Shown here: piece by piece, positions 55,250 to 64,000 of the stretch | How positions within the stretch are numbered: position 1 is the first letter of the stretch | Layout: each line of letters starts with the position of its first letter | Assembly (NCBI GenBank): GCA_021397845.1 | Contig: CM038044.1 | Span: 104,220,942 to 104,284,941 of the forward strand | From: Areca catechu | Taxonomy: Eukaryota > Streptophyta > Magnoliopsida > Arecales > Arecaceae | Direction: 5' to 3' | DNA length: 64,000 nt | Translations under genes and position numbers: made by a program | Notes under the pieces: model-generated | What the model was told of the DNA's origin: nothing | Databases searched by the model: none | Seen by the model: the letters and a program-made list of their open reading frames with translations, nothing else

Positions 55250-56895
55250 AAAATGAGATCTAATAAGACCTAGTCTTCTTCCTCACTAGAAGAAGAGCCT
55301 ATCTCTAATACAGAAGATGAAACTACAGTCTTCATAGGCTTCGATCTAAGATCTTTAAACCTAGTCATGGTAGGAGCGCTAGGTAAACTAGCTAGATCTA
55401 GCTCTAGCTCTAGGTCTAGGTACTGTAGAAGTAGAATCTGGAATGAGTACTATAGGAGGATCAGACTCAGGAATAGTATTTAAGAGTAGTGGAGTTTGCT
55501 CGTTAGTGAAAGCATCAGATAGGGCTAAGGTGCTAGCCTTTGACAGGATCTGAGTGGAAGGAGTGTCGGAAGTGCACTCCTCTGGCTGCTCTCTCTCTGT
55601 TGCTAGTGTTTTCAGGACATGAGTATCTGCTGAATGCTCACCAGCCTGCTAAAAGTCCTATCCATCATCTGGTGGAGGTGGAGGTGAGTCTAGTGGCATA
55701 GAGGGTCTAGCTAAAGTATGCAATGTAGCTAAGATCCAGCTGAACCTATCCCTGACCTCAACCTACAACTGGTCAATCCATGAGTGTACCTCTGCCCTCA
55801 CTGTCTGAAGATCAGACCTAAGAGCTGTGATGTCCTCTCTTAGAATCCTCAACTTCTCTGGCTCAGACTGTGATCCACCAATACTAGGCTCCGAGGGGGC
55901 TAACCGAGGAGGTGTAGTAGGAGCTTACTCTAAAGGTCCAGCTACATCATTGTGCTCATCCTCATCAGCTCCAGCCCATGCAGCAACCTCTATATCCTCA
56001 GTCTCATCATCAAAATCATTAGAGTAAACTACCCTCTGACCTGATACTCTCTGCATCCACACTCCCTCAACTCAATGATATCCTATCCTATGTAGTGATT
56101 TCTTAGAGTATCTATCTATATGAAGGAGGGGTTTACTATTCTCAACAGTCAGGTCAATGCTAGAGTCCTGGAACAAAAGGATAAAAGCCATACCATATGG
56201 AAGACAAGCTCTGGCCCTACGAGCTGCATCCCGAATCTAAGTCATCATAATAAAAGGAAGATTGAGAGCCTCCACCTCAATCAAATACCTCATAAACATT
56301 AGATCCCACTCACTCACCCAGTCAAATTGCCCTATCCTGGTCAGGAAGACTCGACTGATGATATTGTGAAGTAGTCGCATCTCAAGGGATAACTGATTAG
56401 CTTGCAAATTTGAGATGCGTTTTACATTTCTTCTTTTTAAAATAGCATGAAGTGCCCCTTACTTATCTTTAATATTCAAGTAACACTTACCACTCTTGGG
56501 CATTTGCAAAACCCTGCTCAATCTGACCTCATCTATAGAAATGGTAATCCCTTTAATAGTGGACAAAATCTAGTTTGTTCCAAGGGAAAGGTGTTCAAAA
56601 ATAGATCTAACCAGTGTAGGGCATGTAAGGATATCCAAAGTACATAAATACTTCAAACTTTGTTTTTCAATCCATTCACCAATTCTAAAATACTCTTATC
56701 AAAGTCGATTTTCCTACCCGAAGTGACTGCCCTATTCCCCATTGGGATAATATGCCTTAGAGGAGGAGGAACAAGCTCTTCTTCTTCTTGGGGAGTCGGC
56801 TCTTCCTGTCTTCTTTTAGATTTCCTCTCCATATTTTCCAAACTGAGAGCCTGCCCTTGCCTCTTCTTCTTTGCCATGGCTTTTCTAGGGGCCAT
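55250..56895 (-). pseudogene. Accessory ORF after pol in Sirevirus-like element (plant transposon protein-like)
   Basis: Begins MAPRKAMAKKKRQGQA (56895), a basic N-terminus with nuclear-localisation-like clusters, then RKSKRRQEEPTPQEEEEL. After a shift near 56655 the core reads YLCTLDILTCPTLVRSIFEH, ITISIDEVRLSRVLQMPKSG and KCYLNIKDK, in the style of the 'putative plant transposon protein' domain. A coiled-coil-like part (EKLRILREDITALRSDLQTV, about 55860-55800) and a Pro-rich DSPPPPPDDG tail (about 55690-55660) follow. Several stops occur. It sits where Sireviruses carry an env-like gene, but no signal peptide or membrane segment is visible. Function unknown. Confidence 0.55.
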
Positions 56896-57057
56896 AGATC
56901 ACGAATCAAGGGAACGAGGTGGATTTGGAGTGAATGGAACGGTAGGAAAGGTTTCTAAGGCAAAGAGGGAAAGTCTTACTTGGGCTCAAGTTCAATAGTG
57001 ACAAATAAAAGGGAAATGGAAACTAGGGCATGACGGGTTTCTTAAGTAGATCCATCA

Positions 57058-57134
57058 CTCGAGTCGGCTCAGCCCAAATAGGTCTCACAGCTCGAGTCGG
57101 CTCGGCCCAAATAGGTCTCACAGCTCGAGTCGGC
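57058..57134 (-). repeat. 33-bp repeat with GAGTCGGCTC motif
   Basis: Three GAGTCGGCTC words at 33-base spacing, two of them followed by GCCCAAATAGGTCTCACAGC-type text. It lies in the spacer between RNase H and the accessory ORF. Confidence 0.85.
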
Positions 57135-57287
57135 TCAACCGAAAACTAAAAAAAAAGGCTCTAAGAATTTTGAGAAATGTTTTTAAGCATAGAAAAATAC
57201 CAAGAATGGTGTCTAAATGACTTAAAAAGTGTTGGAGGTCATCTAAATGAATTTTTCTTAATTTTTTGAAGAATTTAGATCAAAATT

Positions 57288-58832
57288 CTAAAAAGGATCA
57301 CAAAGTCCTAATTCTCCTCTAATCATTTGAAATCTATCCTCACTTAGGGGTTTAGTAAAGATGTCAGCTAATTGATGTTCAGAACTAATGAATTCAAGTT
57401 CAATGTCACTATTTTGTACATGATCCCTAATGAAATAATGTCTAATTTCAATATACTTAGTTCTTGAATGCTGAATAGGATTCTTAGTTAAATTAATAGA
57501 ACTTGTGTTATCGTATTTGATTGGGATTTTAGATTGAATAACACCATAATCTTCTAGTTGTTGCTTAATCCATAACACCTGAGCACAACAACTCCCTATA
57601 GCCATACACTACCTTAGCAATAGATAGTGCCACGGAGTTTTGTTTCTTACTGTGCCATGCCCTAGAAATTAACATATACCACTAGTACTTTTTCTATCAA
57701 TTCTACATCTACTATAATCAGTATCAGAATAACTAATTAAATTTAAAGATGAAGGTTTAGAATACCATAATCCTAAGTTAGATATACCTTTAAGATATCT
57801 TATGATTCTCTTGACAGCAAGTATATGTGATTCTTTGGGATTAGCTTGAAATCTTGCACATATACAAACACTAAATAGTATATCAGGTCTACTTGCAGTT
57901 AAGTAAAGTAAATATCCAATCATACCTCGATATAGTTTTTGATCAACTTTGTTACCTTCCTCATCTTTGTCTAGTCTGCAGGTTGGTCTCATGGGTGTGC
58001 CAATTTTCTTTGTGGATTCCATCCCAAACTTCTTTAAGAGTTCTTTGATGTACTTTGTTTCATTAATGAATATCCTTTTCTTTGTTTATTTAATTTGCAG
58101 TCCAAGGAAGAAAGTGAGTTTACCCATCATGCTCATTTCAAATTCTCCCTTCATAAGCTTTGCAAATTCTTGACATAAAGTTTCATTAGTTGCACCAAAG
58201 ATTATATCATCAACATATATTTGTACAACTAATAATTCATCATCATTTCTTTTGATAAACAAAGTTATATCTACTTTACTTCTTTTGAAATCATTTTCAA
58301 TAAGAAACTTGCTCAACCTCTCATACCATGCTCTATATGCTTGTTTTAAACCATATTAAGCTTTGTTTAATTTTAAAACATGATTTGGATAAGTGTGATT
58401 TTCAAATTTGGGAGGTTGTTCTACAAAAACTTCTTCTTCAATGTAGCCATTCAAAAAAATACTTTTTACATCCATTTGAAAAAGTCTAATTTTTATATGA
58501 CATGCAAATGCAAGTAAAAGTCTTATGGCTTTTAATCTAGCTACTGGTGCATAAGTTTCATCAAAATCTATTCCTTCTTCTTGATTATATCCTTTAGCAA
58601 CTAATCTGGTTTTGTTTCTAATTACATTGCATTTGTCATCTAATTTATTTTTAAAGACCCATTTAGAACCTATGACACAATGTTCCTTAAGTCTAGCTAC
58701 TAAGGTCCATACATTGTTTCTTTCAAATTGATTAAGTTCCTCCTGCATAGCCATCATCTAATATGGATCATTTTTTGCTTCCTCTATATAGTTAGGTTCA
58801 ACTTGAGAAATAAATGCAAGATAATCAAATGT
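57288..58832 (-). pseudogene. pol: Sirevirus-like reverse transcriptase and RNase H
   Basis: RT starts within NYIEEAKNDPY / MQEELNQFERNNVWTLV (58757) and continues KARLVAKGY-type text (TRLVAKGYNQEEGIDFDETY). The catalytic motif VVQIYVDDIIFGAT lies at about 58235-58195. The frame then shifts: 58316-58086, 58022-57669 (RLDKDEEGNKVDQKLYRGMI, ASRPDILFSV, YSDTDYSRCRIDRKSTSG) and 57605-57288 (SCCAQVLWIKQQLEDYG, IKYDNTSSINLTKNPI, ADIFTKPLSEDRF). The RNase H segment near 57660-57610 is damaged. The wording SCCAQVLWIKQQLEDYG is typical of Sireviruses. Cut by an insertion at 58833. Confidence 0.85.
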
Positions 58833-61272
58833 TGTTGGGATCCGGTGCAACGCAGCAGAAGGGTAATTTCAAAATATAAAATTAATATGCACCAAAACCC
58901 TAAACCAGGAACTCCTTAATAAGACTAAAATGTATGAAGACTAACATTCTTATGCAAATTAGAATTAGAGTACTAACCTGTAACCGCTAATTCCAATTTG
59001 ATGAAGATTTAATCTTGAAGATGAACGGGCTATTTGAGTTCACCAGGCGTCCAGGTGTCCGCCCTCCGATGGTGATCCACACAAAGCAATGACCAAGATC
59101 CTAACTCCTTGTTCCAATGGTTCCTTCAATTGAATTCTTCTTCCAGGAATTCAATACTTGGATTATGGCTGGAAATCTTCCACTCAAAGGTGTGTCTTCT
59201 TCCTTCTTACCCCTTCTCCACCTTCTACCAAGACTTAGAACCTTTAGGACACTATCTTGAAAGTAAGACCTTGTCCTAAGAAGATTAATGCTTGTCTTTA
59301 ATTGGTGGAGAAATTAAGACAAAGATGTCTTAATGTAAGGAAGAAAAGAATTGGATCAGAACTCTTCTTTTCCTTTACCGTCGGAGACTTTCTCTCTTAA
59401 ACTTGTTTAGTAGCAGAGTTTCGACAGAGTTTTACTCTGTAAAGGAAACAATGCAAAAAAAAGAAGGGGAGAAAGAGTCTTCAAGAGAGGAAGAAAGAAA
59501 AAAAATCACATCACAGAGTTCTGATTCCTACCCCCTTTTTATAGTTTTCGGAGAGGTGCCCTCACAACTCTCCGACAACAATTTCTCACGCCATTTCCCT
59601 TCTTTCCACGCCCCTTTCCTTCTTCCCACGCTCTTTCCTTTTTCGCACGGCCTTCTGGATTATTTCTCATGGCCTTCCAGATCAATCCTCATGACTTTTC
59701 TCAAAAGAAGAAGTCACGACGATTGGGAGAAAAAAGTCGCGAAACTTGAATCTCCGAAGAGATCTGATTTCGCGCTCCCGGGAAGAAACTGTGCTTTCTT
59801 TCTTTCTTAAAAACCTCTCCACCCGTTAGATCATCCAAGGGTGGACAAATGAGGTGCTAATACTAAGAAAGAAGGCCGCTCCATCTTAATTCATCAAAGA
59901 ATTAAGTGGGCGCGCGCCAAGAGTCCATGCGCCCATGGACTCCTCCAAATGGCGCGCCAAGAGTCCATAAGCGCATGGACTCTTCGTGTTTTTGGCGTGC
60001 AAGGGAAAGGGGGTGGGTGGGGAAGTGGCCTAGCTAATAGGTTAGCCAATTGGGTTAGCCATAATCCCTAAATTCTAAATTAAGGTCTAATTAGATCCAA
60101 TTAAACCCAAATCGAGTCAATTCGGAACCCTAATTCGATTACGATTCGAATAGGAGTTAGGATTTGCAACACTTGCTAGAGTGTCTTCATGCAAATGACT
60201 CTTGATCAATTCTTTTAAGTGTGTGACCCATTGGGTTCCACATCTAGCCGGCAGTAGGTTCGAACACAAGTTGACCTAATTTGATTAGAACTCTTTCTAA
60301 TCGATTTAGGTCAAATCGGGCTTACCCAATTTTGATCAATTAGGACTCTTCCTAATTCAAATCAACCCACAAGACAAGATTGACGTCTAGCAACATGTCA
60401 TGTCTACCCGAAAGATATGGAAATTCTTGTGAAATACCAAAATTACCTTCAGTAGAAAGTTACCGTACAATTAAATCCTTCGATCAGCCTGCACCCAAAA
60501 TATAATTATGGATATGGATATATATCAAATACAATATTATATTTGTTTCTAGATCAATTTTATATTGATGATTCAATTATCTTGATATTAGAAACCATCT
60601 CTAATATCTCTACTTTGATCAAAGATTCCCTGAATCATCATCCGATTGATAACTAGCTAGATGCAATCTCCTCTTACTAAGAGTGATCGATTCCTTGTTG
60701 ACCTACTCATTACCTTCATATCCAATTCACCATTCCCAGTATCAATCCTGTGCATGACTCAATGTCATGATTAGGATTGAACCAAAGCATGGGTTCATGT
60801 ACTTAAGGTACTTATGGTAGTCTCAGGTCAAAGGATTACTTGTACCACTCCCATTATGAGAACCTTCTATTGACATGTAGCTAAGATTCCATTAGATGTT
60901 CTCAAGTTGGATCATATCAGTGAACTCATTCTCTAATGAGCACCCACATCCTAGTATTAGTGTCATACACAAGTGACTGTGAGAGCAGTCACCCTATTCA
61001 GTATACATAGGATGTGTTAGTCTTACCGAAAAAATGCTGATCCCTTACTCAAGGTTCCTTCGACTAGGAATATTTTTGATTAAGGTTTTAAGACTTTAGG
61101 TCTCATTGGTATGATCTCATCATAACCCTAAAATCATAGCCCTAATCTATGGGATTCATCATATAATAATAATCACAGCGTATGATGAAAAATAATGCCT
61201 TTATTAGAATATTGTCAATTACAATGGTTTGGGAGATACAACATAGATTGGCTTGTAGGCATATCCCTTTCA
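58833..61272 (-). repeat. 3' LTR of Angela-like element
   Basis: 2440 bases, TGTTGGGATCC (58833) to CCCTTTCA (61272) on the plus strand. The right end lies beside the polypurine tract. Minus-strand TATAAAAA at 59543-59536 is a good TATA box. Its length and opening ('..AAGCCAATCTA') resemble the LTR at 46950, so the two copia elements are probably related. Confidence 0.85.
59536..59543 (-). promoter_or_regulatory. TATA box in Angela-like LTR
   Basis: TATAAAAA on the minus strand in context AACTATAAAAAGGGGG. Confidence 0.55.
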
Positions 61273-61287
61273 ATCTCCTACTTGCAC
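61273..61287 (-). promoter_or_regulatory. Polypurine tract of Angela-like element
   Basis: Minus-strand GTGCAAGTAGGAGAT directly before the 3' LTR start TGAAAGGGAT. Confidence 0.75.
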
Positions 61288-61289
61288 TA

Positions 61290-62441
61290 AAGTCAATCGC
61301 CTTTAAATCTTAACCCCATACTCTCGAGGTGGCGATCAAACTCTCGCTGTGGTAGAGCCTTAGTGAACGGGTCTGCTACGTTGTTCTTTGTATCAACTCT
61401 ATTTATGTAGACATCTTGTCTTTCTACTATTTCTCGTACGAGATGGAAGCATCTCAGAATGTGCTTGGACTTATGATGAGCTCTTGGTTCCTTAGCTTGA
61501 GCAACAGCTCCAGTGTTGTCATAGTAAAGTGGCACTGGATTTTCTATCTCAGGAACAACACCCAACTCTGTGATGAACTTCTTCATCCAGACTGCTTCCT
61601 TGGCGGCTTCACTGACAGCTATGTATTCTGCCGCTGTGGTTGAGTTAGCTACAGTCTACTGCTTGGTACTCTTCCAACTTACTGCTCCACCATTTAGGGT
61701 AAAAACATATCCCGATATGGATTTGCTATCATTAGGGTCTGATTGAAAACTAGAATCAGAATAAGCTTCTAGTTTAAGATCAGAACCACCATAAACCAGA
61801 AAAATATCCTTAGTCCTTCTCAGGTACTTAAGAATATTTTTAACTGCTTTCCAATGATCCTCTCCTGGATCAGCCTGAAACCTACTGACAATGCCTAAAG
61901 CATATGCCACATCAGGCCTGGTACATAACATGACATACATTATGGACCCTATTGCTGAAGCATAAGGTATAGAATTCATTCTATTTCTTTCTTCAAGTGT
62001 CTTAGGAGACATCCTTTTGGAAAGATGTATGCCTTGACTCATAGGAAGATAACCTCTTTTACTTCCATCCATGCTGAATCTTTTCAGCACTAAGTCAATG
62101 TACCTAGATTGGGATAAACCTAGCATCCTCTTAGACCTATCTCTATAGATCTTAATACCTAGTTTACAGGATGCTTCTCCCAAATCTTTCATGGAAAACT
62201 GGTTTGATAGCCAAACCTTGATTGATTGTAACATTGGGATATCATTCCCAATGAGGAGTATGTCATCTACATACAGAACCAAGAAGACTATGGCACTCCC
62301 ACTAGTCTTCTTATAAACACAGGGTTCATCCACATTTTTGATAAAACCAAACCTTTTAATAGTTTCATCAAAACGGATGTTCTAACTTCTTGAAGCTTGC
62401 TTTAATCCATAAATGGATTTCTTTAGCTTGCATACTTGATT
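61290..62441 (-). pseudogene. pol: Angela-like reverse transcriptase and RNase H, nearly intact
   Basis: One frame runs from 62441 to 61293 with only two in-frame TAG stops (about 62382, where Trp is expected, and about 61653). Upstream KSIYGLKQASRS is the usual RT text. The RT catalytic motif is VLYVDDILLIGND (about 62280-62240); KDLGEASCKLGIKI and RPDVAYALGIVSRFQADP follow. RNase H has YSDSSFQSDPNDSKSISGY, TAAEYIAVSEAAKEA, YDNTGAVAQAKEPRAHHKSKH and NVADPFTKALPQREFDRHL, ending at FKGD. Active-site acids of both domains are kept. Cut at 62442 by the next LTR. Confidence 0.9.
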
Positions 62442-64000
62442 TGATGCAGAACGAAAACTCTGATACTAAAAATGATGCAGAATGAATATGTGGAATGCGG
62501 AAGCAAATTAAAATTAATGTATTTTTTTTTATATATATATATTTTCAGAAGTCGGCTTTGACTCAAAGGAAAGATAAACTAATGTTGAAAGAAACTAAGA
62601 AATGACAGCACAATTAAAAGAAGTGGATTATCAGAGTAACTCAGAAGTAGGATCGCTGGGGATTGAGAAACTCCCAGATCTAGGGTTTGCTCTGAGTTTC
62701 AACGAAACAGACAAAGTAAGAAGGGAAGGTTCTCGTTACCTAGCAGTGATATCTCTCGTTGCTTCAATTGGAGGACACTCTCGAGCATATTGTAGGATCC
62801 TTGGAGACGGGGTATCTTCGCAATGGATCCTCGGATTGTAGTCCTATGGCAAGGTTGGCCTCCTTCTCAAACTCAGGATCTGGAAGAAGAAGAACAAAAG
62901 AAGAACCAGAAACTCAAAGAAAGTCACTGACCTGAGGACTTAATGAAGATTATTGGATGTAGAAGTTCCGGAGATCTTGATACTGATCTGACTCTCCTTT
63001 TGAACTGGCTCTGTAGTTGAAACAGTTGATCTGAACCTGGATGCTGGTGACCGGCTTCAAACTGGAAGAGAGGGGCCGTGGGATGAAGATGAAAAATTAG
63101 GGTTTGGTGGTGGTGGAGTAGAGATGGGTGGACTAAGCTAGGGTTTTGGGGTTGGAGATCTCACACCTCCTCAAGGTTCCTATGGAACCCGGAATTACTC
63201 CCTCACGGAGCTCAACACTTGAATACAAGTGCAGAAGAGAGAAACACAAAGTTGCTCACAAAGAAATTGATTTCATTCATCATTATATTCAAGAGTTACA
63301 TAGAGTTGAATATATAGACATAACAAAAAAATAAAATTTTATACATTTCCCATGTGGGACTAATAGGACTAACCCACACTTTAGGCATCAAATTCTCTTC
63401 CCAAGACTCCTTCCATAAGTGGGCAGCCCAAAAAATCCAAGAAAACTTGAAAATCAGCTCCAAATGGCAGGTTATGGGGGTGTCTCCTAGTATCTCTCCA
63501 TGAATCAAGGATTTTCCCTTCATGGTTTGGCTCATTTGGACACCTCCTAGTCTTGCTCCACAAGTTTAGGCTTCTTCCTTTCACGGCTTTGGCACTTTTA
63601 GAAACTTTTGGGAACCTCCTTGAATTCCTCCCCAAGACATGCTCTCTTCCCTTTTATAACTTGGATTTTTTATGGAACATTGTGGGGCACCTCCTTGATC
63701 CTCTCTTCAAGAAAAATTCTTGCCATCCTGGCTTGGGTTTATCTGGAAAGAAATTGGCTCCTCCTTGGATTGAGGTATCTTGATGGTTTTCTCTTCCAAG
63801 TGGTGCAAAAAAAGGAACTTACTTGTGGTGTAGGGACCAAAGACACTGGATGGAGATGTGGCACCTCCTTGACTCTGGCGTGTGGCTGGGAGTGTGGCGC
63901 CCACTTGCTTGGGCCTGGGAGAAAAAATGTGGCACCCTGGACCTTGACTTGACTGAAAAAAAAGTGGCACCAACCTGGAGAAGACCTAGACCACTACTAG
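62442..64000 (-). mobile_element. LTR of element-3 family, runs off right edge
   Basis: Starts TGATGCAGAACG and matches the inverted element-3 LTR and the solo LTR at 42421 (shared CTCAAGGTTCCT, GAGCTCAACAC and GGCGCCCACTTGCTTGG). It cuts the Angela-like RT reading. A worn PBS copy, ACTCTGATACTA, lies inside its U5 end at about 62457-62468, between two LTR-end words. The preceding five bases TGATT (62437-62441) should recur after the far end if this is a clean insertion. Whether it is a solo LTR or the end of a complete element is not visible. Confidence 0.85.

Larger units (their letters stand above)
51902..58832 (-). mobile_element. Sirevirus-like Ty1/copia element (3' half), minus strand
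   Basis: On the minus strand: RT, RNase H (58832-57288), a spacer, an accessory ORF (56895 to about 55250), repeated polypurine tracts, and the 3' LTR (54556-51902). An accessory gene after pol and several polypurine tracts are traits of the Sirevirus group. The pol is cut at 58833 by an Angela-like element, and the rest (integrase, gag, 5' LTR) must lie beyond the window. The 3' LTR is split by a solo LTR. Confidence 0.8.
58833..62441 (-). mobile_element. Angela-like Ty1/copia element (3' part), inserted in Sirevirus-like RT
   Basis: Minus-strand order: RT and RNase H (62441-61290), polypurine tract (61287-61273), 3' LTR (61272-58833). It enters the Sirevirus-like RT gene at 58833. Its RT is itself cut at 62442 by another LTR, so the 5' part lies beyond the right edge. 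Coding parts here are the best preserved in the window. Confidence 0.85.

Noticed and set aside
56660..56998. 112-codon plus-strand frame
   Set aside because: Shadow of the accessory ORF start on the minus strand, which has the recognisable charged N-terminus.
59403..59810. 135-codon frame in the Angela-like LTR
   Set aside because: Lies across the TATA/R region of the LTR on the opposite strand; Ser/Glu-rich start and no domain.

Overview
The window is plant nuclear DNA made almost entirely of nested, decayed LTR retrotransposons; I found no host gene, rRNA, tRNA or CRISPR array. The plant call rests on the element types: an Athila-like Ty3 element primed by tRNA-Asp, chromodomain-bearing Ty3 elements primed by initiator tRNA-Met, a Tat/Retand-type Ty3 element with an antisense gene, Sirevirus-, Angela/Tork- and Ale-like Ty1/copia elements, and a LINE tail. 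Species cannot be fixed; a large, repeat-rich angiosperm genome, possibly a monocot, is my guess.

Layout. 1-5837: 5' part of a minus-strand Athila-like element (gag, protease and the start of pol run off the left edge; its 2.0 kb LTR holds a GC-rich island). 5838-6514: unassigned DNA with inverted AAGTGT/ACACTT motifs. 6515-18742: minus-strand RT-less Ty3 element (element 1) whose right LTR is split by a plus-strand relative (element 2, 11253-17666) with a perfect 5-bp target duplication GAAGA. 18743-32910: plus-strand Tat/Retand-type element; its integrase is split by a young RT-less chromodomain element (element 3, 19542-26494, TSD TTCGG), and downstream of pol it carries tandem arrays, an antisense accessory gene and a 3' LTR. 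32911-37470: badly decayed minus-strand copia element, split by a solo LTR (34711-36156, TSD CCTTT). 38167-49334: plus-strand Angela/Tork-like copia element with 2.4 kb LTRs, itself split by a solo LTR of the element-3 family (42421-44090, TSD TTATC). 49690-50160: LINE RNase H tail. 50190-51880: Ale-like copia 5' part. 51902-58832: minus-strand Sirevirus-like element with an accessory ORF after pol; its 3' LTR is split by a related solo LTR in the opposite orientation (52459-53771, TSD AAAGT). 58833-62441: minus-strand Angela-like element inserted in the Sirevirus pol, itself hit at 62442 by another element-3-family LTR that runs off the right edge.

Four points stand out. (1) In the element-3 family, tandem copies of the tRNA-Met primer binding site plus LTR end have become part of the LTR itself: two copies in the element-3 LTRs, one each in the LTRs at 42421 and 62442. 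(2) Elements 1, 2 and 3, from two LTR families, all lack RT but share an acidic ORF between gag and the integrase tail/chromodomain. (3) The Tat/Retand element has an antisense gene resembling the Transposase_28 family, flanked by satellite-like arrays. (4) The Sirevirus-like element has an accessory ORF, repeated polypurine tracts and a GAGTCGGCTC motif shared between its LTR and the spacer before the accessory ORF. Every coding region seen is interrupted; the best preserved are the Angela-like RT-RNase H at 61290-62441 and the element-3 chromodomain.
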